Positions 38,328-48,136 of a stretch of DNA of 64,000 nt are shown one piece after another. This stretch comes from Axinella damicornis (lineage: Eukaryota; Porifera; Demospongiae; Axinellida; Axinellidae), in contig OZ007511.1 of assembly GCA_963931865.1 (NCBI GenBank), forward strand, positions 8,488,344 to 8,552,343, written 5' to 3'. Each line of letters opens with the position of its first letter. Positions within the stretch are counted from its first letter, which is position 1. The translations under genes and the position numbers were made by a program. The notes below the pieces were generated by a model that had not been told where the DNA came from, ran no database searches, and worked only from the letters and a program-made list of their open reading frames with translations.

Positions 38328-38756
38328 CTGGGAGAGGTGCATGGGTATATAATTACATACATGGCTGTGAGCTTCCATGTCACACGGAAGTATGCGAAGG
38401 TCACCATACGCTTTGCTGTCACTACTGTGGCCCTTAGTCTGTGGCCCGTAGCTTCGTGTCGTCACTAGGTGTTAACTAGGTTTGCCTGACTTCCCAATGG
38501 ACTACCTAGATCTCGTGCCCAGATGTCCACACCGGCAGCAGGCGCAGGAGCTGTAAAACCACCACAAACAATGGCAGCTGAACTTGGATGACATTACAGA
38601 TTCTAGACACAACACCTAATTCACATTCTTATGCCCTGCTAGAGAAGCGGACAGATGGGGAGGGGAGCATTGTTCATGCCATTTCGTTGGCCACGTTGTC
38701 AGAGCTTGGTACATGGCGTATAATATGTATGTGTGATGTCAAGGGTAGACACGACT

Positions 38757-39146
38757 CAGGGGCGGATCCAGGATTTTAGAAAGGGGGTTCTTCTATGTGC
38801 AGGGCTGCTGCCATGCGTAAGGCAGTGAACACAGAGGTGTGTGTGTAGTGCTGATCAGTCAAATTTATTCGCCTTTATTTTTCAGATATCAGGATGGGCT
38901 CTCGTGGCACCTTCGTGCTTTGCACTGCATGCAAGTTCCATATTTAAAAGGATTGCAGGACGGTCCGGGGGCCGCCATGTGCTTCTTGCTCAAATTTCGC
39001 TCATGCAACGCCAGTAATACGTGTACGTACGCTCGATGTTGCACTCGATGTTGCCCTCGATGCTTGTCACCACTGCAAGCAAGTGCTTGAAATTATGTAA
39101 GGTAAGTTCAACCGAACCCAACGAACTACCCCTGGATCCGCCACTG
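38757..39146. mobile_element. 390-bp MITE (CAGGGGCGGATCC family), copy 2
   Basis: Termini CAGGGGCGGATCCAGG and CCTGGATCCGCCACTG, flanked by 5-bp CGACT and GGACT (one mismatch). It shares the internal block GATGGGCTCTCGT(G/A)GCACC with the 24136-24653 element. Confidence 0.82.
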
Positions 39147-39229
39147 GGACTTCACTTTGCAGTGGCAATAAAACATGCTAGGCTGCCCTGCTGTTTCGCA
39201 GGGAACAAGGCTATCTTCATTACGGAAAA

Positions 39230-39230
<1 letters not shown>

Positions 39231-39274
<44 letters not shown>

Positions 39275-39285
39275 CCCCCCCCCCC
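39231..39285. repeat. poly-C tract (41 + 13)
   Basis: 41 C, one T, then 13 C. The longest homopolymer of the window. Confidence 0.95.
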
Positions 39286-39762
39286 TTTCCCCACCTCCAT
39301 GCACCTTAGGGTAGTAACAAAAGAAAACACCAACACAATGCCAGAAAGGATTCTTCACTTGTCACTTGGCAATTCAATAAACTAACCTGTCTGGTAATGT
39401 TATACTGGGCCAGTAGTAGACGGACAATCCAATAGTGCTGTAGGGGCATGCAAGATGTGCTTGAACTCTGCAGGGTGCAGCACACACAGAGCGCGATAGG
39501 AACCCTCACTCGTACTGGGACTCCGTAACAGACTGTAAAGTACCTTGAAACTTGAGGTACTTGTCAAAAGTCCCTTTGTTCCTGAGACGCTACATTATTT
39601 CAGTGCATGTGCAAAAATATAACGACATCACGGCAAAATTGAATTCAACACACTTCCGTATACTACATAAAAATAATTATTAAGTTCAGGATAGTGACAC
39701 AATTAGCTAATGGTACAAAAAAGGTTTTCACACCAATGTTCAGTTTTCTTGCAGGTCAGATT

Positions 39763-40183
39763 CGGGCCTATGGAAAAGACAGAAACGGAAAGCGGAAACG
39801 GAAACGGAAAACGGAAACGGAAACGGAAAACGGAAACGGAAAACGGAAACGGAAAATTGGTAATGAAATGGAAGCGCTTGCACGTGGTCTCGTGTAATAA
39901 CGCGCGTGCGAGCTATAGCATGCACTATATAGCGCTTGCAAGTAGTGTCTATTCACTGGACAGGACTGCTAGACAGGACTCACTCGAACTTCAGCCCTTT
40001 CCGTGTAGGACAAGCTAAACATGCTTATTCAAGTTGCTCACCGTTGCAGTTGACTGTTGAGATGTCTCACCGTGTTCTTGGATATTTCAAGTCCTGAAGA
40101 TGTTGCTGTGCTGTCAAGTGTCAACAGCCTATTGTGTCTACAACCAGTTTGGACTTCTCTAAGCACAAGGGCTACAGCCTTAA
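39763..40183 (+). repeat. dispersed repeat with (GGAAAC)n, copy 1
   Basis: Nearly identical over about 420 bp, in inverted orientation, to 55962-56391. It begins GGCCTATGGAAAAG, has a GGAAAC-type array (about 39780-39857) and continues through a unique block ending GGGCTACAGCCTTA. The GGAAAC array is reminiscent of the subterminal GGAAC array of the Mutator-like element, but no homology is claimed. Similarity resumes after the insertion at 40184-41043. Confidence 0.9.
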
Positions 40184-41043
40184 GCTATTTTGGATGAAAA
40201 AAACAGTGGAGTGTTCTCCATTTAATGCCTCCTTCGGAAGAAAGTACCGAAGCAGGCCAAAAGAGAACAACTGCTGATACTTCTGCTATTGGTGAAGCTG
40301 CTAGAAACGTTGACCGGTCTGTTTCCTTGCTAACTCGGCTATGGTAAAGTCTGCTGTTCCCGTCAGAGTCAAGCACAGTTGGCAGTGATTCTTCTTTGAC
40401 TTCAGAGGATACCCTTGATGGTTGTGATTCATGGGCTCGTTTTTCCTCTCCTATTGCTTCTGCCAAGAGGCGAGTTCAGTTTCAGTTGCCTACTCCTGCT
40501 AGTCCGATTCCCTATCGTACAAGAGACAGGGAACACAGATGGTTCAGTTACTATGCCAAACCCAATAGATTGTTCTGCATTATGCATCAAGTCTGGCCAA
40601 TTGCTACTACAGATTCTGCTCATGGAGTGCTAGCTAAAACATCCTGAGGACGAGTTGGCTCAGTGCAGCTGAGATGGTAGCTAAAGGAATTTATGAAGTC
40701 TCCGACAGTGGTCTGACATAGCTTGATGGTTAAGATCAATGCTAACAAGGAGTTACATTCCAGCATCATGATCATCGAGGAGTGCTATGTTACCAGGCTA
40801 TTTTATGACCGCAAATACATAACTATACTTTTAAACGGGTCAGTCTCTGGCAACACCAAAGAATTTCAGTTCCAAGACCTTGATAATGACTTCGTTTGGT
40901 TTACATGTTTTTACTTAGCCATGTTGTACCATTGTGCAATTATAATAAGTCAGTGGAGGTCAAAGGTCACACGCATATTATATTTTAATGACCGAACGGG
41001 CATTAAATGGAGAACACTCCACTGGTTTTTCATCCAAAATAGC
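40184..41043. mobile_element. 860-bp element with about 50-bp TIRs, TTAA target
   Basis: Termini GCTATTTTGGATGAAAAA and its inverse, extending about 50 bp through GTGGAGTGTTCTCCATTTAA. The insertion splits the dispersed repeat whose empty copy at 55962-56391 reads GCCTTATGCACC; here it reads GCCTTAA...TTAATGCACC, fitting a TTAA (or TTA) target. No transposase was recognised inside. Confidence 0.85.
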
Positions 41044-41336
41044 TTAATGCACCTATCAATTGTAAGCCCCAGGGACCCCAATAGGGGCCAACAGGGGATT
41101 TGTACAAATTTTGTCCACGCATATGGGGATTTTGGATGAAATTTGGTCCCTGCCGTTGGAGATTTTTGACGTTTCTTGGTCCCGTCGGGTGGGGGAATTG
41201 GTGAAAATTGTACCCCCGTCGTGGGGATTTAGCACAGTCCATGTTTCGAGTCCGTGTTCTGGAACCGCGCATGCGCAATCGTCACATCGTCTCGTGTCGT
41301 TTTGTATCTTGCGTGCAAACGTCTTGCGTTCAAAGA

Positions 41337-42001
41337 ATGGACTCCCACGCCGCGAAGCAGGCTCTTGTACGAGCAGGGGTGTGCAGGCGTGTTGTTCGCT
41401 TCAGCAGCCGTGGAGACCTTGTGCCGGCTATCCGCAGTACGTTTTCAGACCTCCCATGTATTGCAAGTGCCGGCAAACTCATCATCCAGACCAAGGACGA
41501 GGAGTGGGAGGGTGAATTTGTGGACTTGAGGGAGGATCAGGACATCCCCGATCGCAGCGTGCTGAATGTGGTGGTGATTGCTCAGCAGCAGGTGGGCATT
41601 GGAAGTTGCACTTTGAGATTGTATCTGAGCAGACTGCATTTTGCCATTTTTGGAAGTGGACATTTATTATATTAAATATGCCTTTGTTGGTGTTTCAGGA
41701 AGCCAATCGAGTTGTAGAGATGAGTTTGTCTCCACGCATTGAAGGGGGCAGGCAGGTGAGCTTGTCTATTTTATACATCACTGTCACCAAAATGATCTAT
41801 ATTCGCTTCAAGGGCCATAAACTGAGCACCAATAGAAGTAGAGAGTATTAAAGGATGCACTTAGGAGTCATTTGGTGAGATAAAAAGTTTTGCACAATAT
41901 TGTGAAGTAGCACATTGAAGAGCATAGATTTCCATCCTCCCCAGCCGGTTACTGAAGATACTCCTACCAGTTCCAGCCAACTGCAAGCATCGTCACAGCA
42001 G
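41337..42001 (+). CDS. 5' exons of an unrecognised gene (PB1-like?), partial
   Basis: Three exons, 41337-41591, 41699-41755 and 41945-42001, all phase 0, each ending CAG before GTG(A/G)G donors. The first encodes MDSHAAKQALVRAGVCRRVV, then FSSRGDLVPAIRSTFSDL and DEEWEGEFVDLREDQDIPDR: a basic start and alternating beta/acidic segment reminiscent of PB1/ubiquitin-like folds (weak resemblance). The next two exons are 19 codons each and rich in Ser/Gln. No further exon was recognised; a foldback transposon starts 70 bp downstream, so the gene may continue outside recognition or be truncated. Confidence 0.5.
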
Positions 42002-42070
42002 GTGAGTAGCCTGAGATTTCTGTAACCGCAATCGTCACAGCGTCTCGTGTCGTGATTTCAGGGCTGCACT

Positions 42071-42510
42071 TAGTCTAGCCACTAGCCCCTTTCCGCCCGG
42101 CCGGTCAAGCAGGCGCGCGGCAAAGCCGCACGCGGAGGGCGGAGAGGGTCTAGCAAACATTGCACTTGATCACGTTTCTCTGGAATGCCAATTACATGTA
42201 CCTGTGAACCGGTGAAGTGCCAGCTGGAGTTGAGGACGACTTCTGTACGCTTGGAGGCATCCAGGTTGGACTAGTTTAGCTCGAGTGTAGGCTATTAGAC
42301 GCTCTCCACCGGGCTGATCGCACGCGAACGGCTCGGTTTACAACCACGAGAGTCGTGATTAAAATTGGAACGAATCGCTTCAGTGATATCTGATTGGTCA
42401 GTTGAAACGCAATCAAGTGCAATGTTTGCTAGACCCTCTCCGCCCTTCGCGCGTGGCTTCGCCGCGCGCCCGCTTGACCGGCCGGGCGGAGAGGGGCTAG
42501 CGGCTAGACT
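42071..42510. mobile_element. 440-bp foldback (TAGTCTAGCC family), 10-bp TSD
   Basis: Termini TAGTCTAGCC and GGCTAGACT, long arms including CGGCCGGTCAAGC and TCTAGCAAACATTGCACTTG with their inverses. A perfect 10-bp duplication GGGCTGCACT lies at 42061-42070 and 42511-42520. Sister of 24047-24668. Confidence 0.92.
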
Positions 42511-42524
42511 GGGCTGCACTGGAC

Positions 42525-42740
42525 TCAGTCTGCAAGTGGGGGGCCTTCCACGTTGATCCTAAGTAGCTGATCAAGAGTATCCTCTCGTAGGCAGGTGCGT
42601 GGACTGTTCTTGATGACCTTCAGCTGAGATTCAGAGTTTGGTACTCATCTCGATCTGTTTGCTTAGTAGCACTCCATTGAAATATTAAGTATAGCAACCT
42701 CGTAGTTAACTGTTGTGAACAATTCGTTTGGTGCGTTTAT
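42525..42740 (-). pseudogene. fused fragments of hAT transposase end and unit 5' flank
   Basis: The left part (about 42540-42637) matches 44771-44868, the end of the hAT transposase. The right part (about 42638-42740) matches 46888-46990, upstream of the coiled-coil ORF1. The roughly 2 kb between these segments in the larger copy is absent, so this is a deletion derivative. Confidence 0.8.
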
Positions 42741-42809
42741 ATATACTTGTACTACAGTGATGACGCACTTGAAAGGTGCCGACCACAGTTTATATAGCAT
42801 AACCTGCTA

Positions 42810-43250
42810 CAGAGGTTTTCAAAGATCTTGCAACTGAATTTGTAGAACGGAAGTCACATGACAGCAGTTCTCTGACCAATCAGCGTCTAGTAGTCACAAG
42901 TTGTCATGCATGCGAGTAGACAGACTAGCAGACTCAGTCATTTCCAGGCAGCGTTTATGACTCACAGTTGAATGCTGTACCGCAGGAAGTTAATTCGACA
43001 GCTTCAGCAAGTGATTCGACCGCAAAACGCCCAATCGCGCCTTCTACCGGTGATCGGTGTACAGAATACCATTGTAGGACCCGGCGTAAGTCTTGCTGTA
43101 AGCGCTTGTCCGCCCTGCTTCACACGAAGCCATTTTCTGTGAGATCGAGAGCGCTCGAGCTCTTACGATTTGAATTTGCATTCACGTGACTTCCGGTGTT
43201 TCATTCTGGCCTGAAAATTGCAAGGACTCCGGAAACCTCTGTACTGTAGC
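42810..43250. mobile_element. imperfect foldback of about 440 bp
   Basis: Arms CAGAGGTTTTCAAAGATCTTG against CAAGGACTCCGGAAACCTCTG (imperfect), and ACGGAAGTCACATG against CACGTGACTTCCGG. The centre has an open segment of 73 codons with no recognised similarity. Confidence 0.55.
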
Positions 43251-43262
43251 CGCCAGCTAACT

Positions 43263-43453
43263 ACCATTGTACCATGGCAGCCATACAAATCAAAGGCACC
43301 GCGCACAGTTTATATAGTGCAGACGTGTTCTAACTCCCAGGTGTGTTCTAACTTCCAATTAGAGGCAGTTAGAACATGGCAATTAGGGCAGTTAGAACAC
43401 ACCTGTCAAAAGCACTTAGCAGGTGCCTTTGATTTGTATGGTTGCCATGGTAC
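43263..43453. repeat. inverted repeat pair around 43360
   Basis: TACCATGGCAGCCATACAAA with ATCAAAGGCACC on the left is matched by the inverse at 43422-43453. An inner pair AGGTGTGTTCTAACT and AGTTAGAACACACCT lies between. Confidence 0.85.
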
Positions 43454-43462
43454 AAGCTAGCT

Positions 43463-43608
43463 AAACCACCCCCTAGATGTGTTTACCCCCTAATACACTA
43501 GACAGTTCTGGGTAAACCCCTCGGGCTTCCCCCTGGGGGGGGGGGGGGGGGTTACCCGGAACTGTCTCGTGTATTACTGGTAAACCCGTCTAGGGGGTGG
43601 TTTAACTA
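43463..43608. mobile_element. foldback with CCACCCCCTAGA arms
   Basis: Left arm AAACCACCCCCTAGA, TACACTAGACAGTTC and GGGTAA, with the inverse on the right (TCTAGGGGGTGGTTT). The sequence is flanked by TA on both sides, compatible with a TA target. The loop has a 17-G run (43535-43551). Confidence 0.75.
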
Positions 43609-44307
43609 TAACTATAAACCCGTCGTCTAACTACCATACACCCTTGTCAGCACAAATTAGTGTACACAAGCCACTTTATATTAGTACTGTACTTTTACTA
43701 AACCTTGCAACAACTGAGCGCAGAGCGTTGAGCGACGAGTGAAAAGCGTTTTACTTTGATGTGGCCTAGGCGGCTGCGGTTTCCCGCCTTAAACTCGCTA
43801 TGAATAACATTTCACGGTAGCCAGAAGCGCTAGTTTTTGCGGTAACAAAGTTTGGACCTACGACTGTGGCACTGTGCTAGTCTGACAACTACACTGTGGA
43901 ATTACCAGAGACGGCCGGGGAGGAGACGGAGCCTCCTGTATCCATGGAGCCACCAACCACGCTCCGCATGCACAACGTGTAGCTAGCTAGCTAGCTACAA
44001 CTTCGGGCTATTGGCAGCTATTTTCTCGAAACGCTGGTATACACCACGCCATCGGAGGTCTTCGTCAAAGGCCAAACGTCAACCTGGCTCGCAGCTTGTA
44101 TTGTAGTCCCTTCTGCGATCGTGAAACGGCCAAAAACGCAACGGAAATCGACTGTAGAGCAGCTGCGTGATTTGGAAGCAGACGACTTCTGGTTATTAAA
44201 CGGATTTGCGGTTTAAACGGATTTCACTTCAAAATTTGCAAGTCTTGCTAAAAGTACAGTATACTCAGGAAGTGCACTTAGAAGCCACTGTAGTACAAGC
44301 CAGTTGT

Positions 44308-44374
44308 ACTACCAGCTGCTGTGGTTTATCAGGAACACACTCAGGTGTATTCCTGATAAACCACAGCAGCTGGT
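44308..44374. mobile_element. short foldback (TACTACCAGCTGCTG)
   Basis: Arms TACTACCAGCTGCTGTGG and TTTATCAGGAA with exact inverses around about 14 bp. No target duplication was identified. Confidence 0.8.
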
Positions 44375-44399
44375 AGTATAACTATAACTTATATGTTTA

Positions 44400-44560
44400 T
44401 GTATATTGCTTTAATTTACCGCAACTGTAGGAGGTAAACGATAAACTTGCAGCAGCTGCTTTAAAGTTTGTGCATGCAAACCCATCACTACTGTCTGAAA
44501 GACAAGAATTGTTGAACTGTGCAAAGAAGCGTGTGCAGGATAGTGGCTATAATGTTACAT
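44400..44560 (+). pseudogene. truncated copy of ORF1 start
   Basis: Matches 47016-47231 (acceptor-like region and first codons of the coiled-coil ORF1) with an internal deletion of about 50 bp. It ends where the sequence passes into the hAT transposase remnant. Confidence 0.85.
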
Positions 44561-44598
44561 ACGTGACTCAAATTAACTATACATGTTCGTTAAGTATC

Positions 44599-46560
44599 TC
44601 AGATTTCATCGGCAATCCATTCTTCCCAATCATCAACAGAAAACGTCTCATGTTCGGTCTCCATCTCCTCTTGAGGTCTGCTTGGAGCTGAGCGGGAGTC
44701 TTTGTGGTTAACTCTCCGAGTTTTCTCCCTCCACCACAGCTCTAAGGCACGAGTAGCATCCCAGTCCGCAAGTGGGGGGCCTTCCACGTTGATATCGATC
44801 CTAAGTAGCTGATCAAGAGTATCCTCTCCTAGGCAGGTGCGTCGACTGTTCTTGATGAGCTTCAGCTGAGAAAAAACTCTTTCGACGCGACCATTGGCAA
44901 TTGGAAGGCAAAACAACAACTCGATGATGGCCAGAACATTGCTCCACTTCTTAGCATCGACAGCATTATACAGCTTCCACCAGACTATCTTGTAGTCTTC
45001 TTGTACAGTGCAACAGAGCAAGAGAGCAAAACTTTGAAATGTCTCAGATTTTACAATGAAGCCATCCTGTCATGCTATTTAGGCATAAAATATCACTGTT
45101 AGCTGAATGAACGCCGCTTGCACAGGAGGTTCCAGCTTCTTGGTATACCTGCCATACTTAAGAAACGCCACTGACACATCAGCAGATTTTCGTGACGTCA
45201 CAGATTTCTGCCCAGAAGCGCTCTCATGAATTCCAGGAAGCTCTTATTGCCAACAGGAGTACTTGAATCACAACTACGGACCTGCCTCAAGCCATTTTCA
45301 AGTGAATCGCGCTAACTGTAAGTGCAGTGGCTGTACTTATATAAACACTGATGACATCACAGAAGGTATGCCCGCCCATGACACATCACTAAATGGCTGC
45401 AAGTTTACAGTTTCCACTCAGAAGCGCTTTCATACATTCCAGGAAGGCTCTTGTTCCGAGAAAAGTACTTGAAGCAAAACTATAATCTATCTCAAAGGCA
45501 TTTTTGCTGTTAACTGGCTTATCTCCAAGTTTTGTGGCTATCCTATGCTAAACACTTTTGCTCCTAAAACAACAGTTTTTATGGGTTTTCCTGACAGTGC
45601 TTGGGATTGAAGCCTGTTGACTACCTTCCAAATAAACTTCGATGTGAAGGCAACTTTCATATAGCGTCTGCACTCTTATCTTCCAGTAACAGGCTTATGC
45701 CATGCTAAACACTTTTTCTGAATGTGGTGACTGTTGGCAGCCATATTGGTGAGGGGACATCACGTGACACTTAATTAATTTAAGGGAAGCATAACAAGTG
45801 ATGTGTCTCTCCTTTTGTGTACTTTGTAAACACATTTGATGTTTGTGTCAAGCACTACAGTTAAAAGTTTCTAAAAGCAAAAGTTTTGCTCTCTTGCTCT
45901 GTTGCACTGTACAAGATTCAGGTACTGCTTCGCATACTCCACCATGTCATCCCACTCTTCTTGCACCAATGAGCTATCAATAGTGGCTTTGTGTGCCAAT
46001 CTTGAGATTGTGCAAGTGGCGATCGTTCTTGTACCCTTGACCCAGTTCAGCGCCATGCCGCTCCTCCAGCCCACACACAGCTTTCATTTTCGTGAACGGC
46101 AGATTCTCCTTCGCTATCATATAGGCTATATCGAACTTACGCTTTGTCTGCTCTCGAGTGGCATCGTCCGTTGACAGTTGTAGTTGAGCCGCCGCGATCG
46201 GCGCATACTCGCTCACACTACTGGCATGCTGTTTCTTGAACAGCACCATAGCACAAGCATGCATGTCAAGTTGCCGCATGTTCCTTGAATGCAGTTGTTC
46301 GAACGTTCGTAGTTCCGTCGATGAAGGCAGGACGAAAGTTACGCATGGAAACCAGCTTGTCCTTGAACTGCAAACGGACTTCACACCTCAGAGAGGACAC
46401 ATGGTCGCGATCGGCCATGTCGAGCTTGAGCCACGCGGAGGTGTTTAACACGCGATCGTTCTCCACCACCCATTTCTCCACGGTCCGTCTACACACAGCA
46501 CACTTTTTTGCTGGTGGGCCTTAGGTTGACGACGACGACTCTCGGCTTCTCACACACGCT
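44599..46560 (-). pseudogene. hAT transposase (ZNF862-like), internally deleted
   Basis: Minus-strand fragments in order: an N-terminal zinc-finger-like region (TTSK-type start, WLKLDMADRDHV), then KFDIAYMIAKENLPFTKM and EERHGAELGQGYKND, then, after loss of the catalytic core, EEWDDMVEYAKQYLNLVQ, a transposon insertion, and DYKIVWWKLYNA with the C-terminal dimerisation segment LPIANGRVERVFSQLKLIK and CLGEDTLDQLLRI. These motifs match hAT transposases of the ZNF862-like group. Frameshifts and the missing core make it inactive. Confidence 0.85.
45006..45909. mobile_element. 904-bp TA-target MITE (CAGTGCAACAGAG)
   Basis: Termini CAGTGCAACAGAGCAAGAGA and inverse (at least 31 bp perfect), each next to TA. 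It splits the hAT codons for LVQ-EDYK: removing the element and one TA restores CTTGTACAAGAAGAC. A TA duplication and CAGT terminus fit the Tc1/mariner superfamily. Its interior contains two diverged direct copies of about 120 bp (near 45200 and 45410). Confidence 0.9.
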
Positions 46561-46649
46561 TGTCCAGACATAGCTACCGTTCAATACTAACTTTGTTGTA
46601 CACTAGTAATTTTTGTCCGTATATTGTCCGGTTACCGGATGTTATCGCG

Positions 46650-46720
46650 AGCACTGGAATAGATGCTGCTGGTTTTAGGCTGGATACTTAGCCACACATA
46701 GGCCCCATAGAACCCTTTTT
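46650..46720 (+). pseudogene. fragment of ORF2
   Basis: About 60 bp (GATGCTGCTGGTTTTAGGCT onward) matches 49770-49830 inside the intact ORF2, showing that additional copies of that unit once existed nearby. Confidence 0.8.
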
Positions 46721-47150
46721 CCTACTTTCTGAGGTAGTTAATGTCTACTCAGGGAGGCAGTAGTGTATGCATAATTGCACAAGCATATATATATGCTTCC
46801 CGTGGGGAGCAGTAGGCGCGTGTGTGCATATATATATGCTTTCCACGCCCAGAGAGTTTAATTTTCAGAGGAAGATTCAAGTCCTCCAACCCCAGAGTTT
46901 GGTTCTCATCTTGATCTGTTTGCTTAGTAGCACTCCAGTGAAACATTAAGTAGCAACCTCGTAGTTAACTGTCGTGAACAATTCGTTTGGTGCCTTTAAA
47001 TGTACTTGTATTATTTATGTATATTGCTTTAATTTACCTCAACTGTAGGGTTCAACGGAGGTAAACGATAAACTTGCAGCAGCTGCTACAATCTACAAGA
47101 AGAGTCCAACTGAGTACCAAAAGTGTGTCAATGCTGAAGCTGTAAAGCTT

Positions 47151-48110
47151 GTGCATGCAAACCCATCACTACTGTCTGAAAGGCAAGAATTGTTGAACTG
47201 TGCAAAGAAGCGTGTGCAGGATAGTGGCTATAACTTCAAAAAGGGCAAATCAAGGTCAAAGCAGCTGAAGGCATCAGGAAATAGTCCTTCACGTAAGGTG
47301 ATGAAGGTTCACCGAGCAGTGAGAGAAAGCAGAATGAAGGCGATTGAACAAGAAATATCGCAGATTAATGAAAGTGTTTTGTACAGGGAGCAACGTCTGG
47401 GACAACTGAAGAGTGCTGGAGACTACCAAGCGTGTGGTGAGCTCTCTGAAGACATCAGGAAGCTGAAGAGGGAGAAATCTGAACTGGAATCTGAGCTAAC
47501 CGTGTGGAAGAAGAAAGCCAAAAGGTCAAGATACTATTACAATCGTAAGGCAGAAGACAGTGATGACTACCCGTTATCATCCACCTCACCCTCTGCCTCC
47601 CCCTCACCATCTCCCAGCCAATTCGATTTATCGCCACCCGAAATCTCACCCATGTTGCTTGCTCATCCTCTGCAGAAGTTCCAGTTTTCACCACCACGAC
47701 CTATTAACCCCCAATTCTTCAACTTCCCACCACCTCCATCACTACAATCGCAAAGGTGTCCTCCTTTAACCCAGAGTTCATCCGTCCGTCCCATCACCGT
47801 CACAGGTACCCAATTTTTGCCACCACCTATTAACCCCCAATTCTTTAACTTCCCACCATTTCCATCACTACAATCACAAAGCTGTCCTTCAACCCAGTGT
47901 TCATCACATATAGTCCATCCAATGCCCGCCACAGATACCCACTCCTCTCGGTTTTCATCTCCTATGAACCCCTTCCCAGCTTGCCTTCCACCACCTATTG
48001 CCACTGTTTCATCCAGCTCTCTCACTGAGATATCTTCTGAGGATGAAGACACCATTGCACCTTCCCAGGTTTTTCGGGAAGGCCTCTCTGTGTTGAATCC
48101 AGATATGTAA
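47151..48110 (+). CDS. ORF1: coiled-coil, Pro/Ser-rich protein, 319 aa or more
   Basis: The first ATG is at 47151, but the frame is open upstream (VNDKLAAAATIYKKSPTEYQ) to an acceptor-like CAACTGTAG at 47047, so an earlier exon is likely. Residues about 25-125 are basic and helical, with a coiled coil (REQRLGQLKSAG, DIRKLKREKSELESEL). The rest is a low-complexity Pro/Ser/Phe tail with repeats such as INPQFFNFPPFPSLQSQ, ending in an acidic stretch. No known family is recognised. It ends 26 bp before the ATG of ORF2. Rearranged copies at 44400 and 52783 mark it as part of a repetitive unit. It may act as a nucleic-acid-binding partner of ORF2, an inference from arrangement only. Confidence 0.62.
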   Translation: MHANPSLLSERQELLNCAKKRVQDSGYNFKKGKSRSKQLKASGNSPSRKVMKVHRAVRESRMKAIEQEISQINESVLYREQRLGQLKSAGDYQACGELSEDIRKLKREKSELESELTVWKKKAKRSRYYYNRKAEDSDDYPLSSTSPSASPSPSPSQFDLSPPEISPMLLAHPLQKFQFSPPRPINPQFFNFPPPPSLQSQRCPPLTQSSSVRPITVTGTQFLPPPINPQFFNFPPFPSLQSQSCPSTQCSSHIVHPMPATDTHSSRFSSPMNPFPACLPPPIATVSSSSLTEISSEDEDTIAPSQVFREGLSVLNPDM

Positions 48111-48136
48111 CTGGTGACACAGGGAGGCTAAATCCA

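Noticed and set aside
39696..40018. Lys/Thr/Glu-rich open frame (repeated at 56137-56385)
   Set aside because: It is generated by the GGAAAC array in the dispersed repeat, without a recognisable start context or domain.
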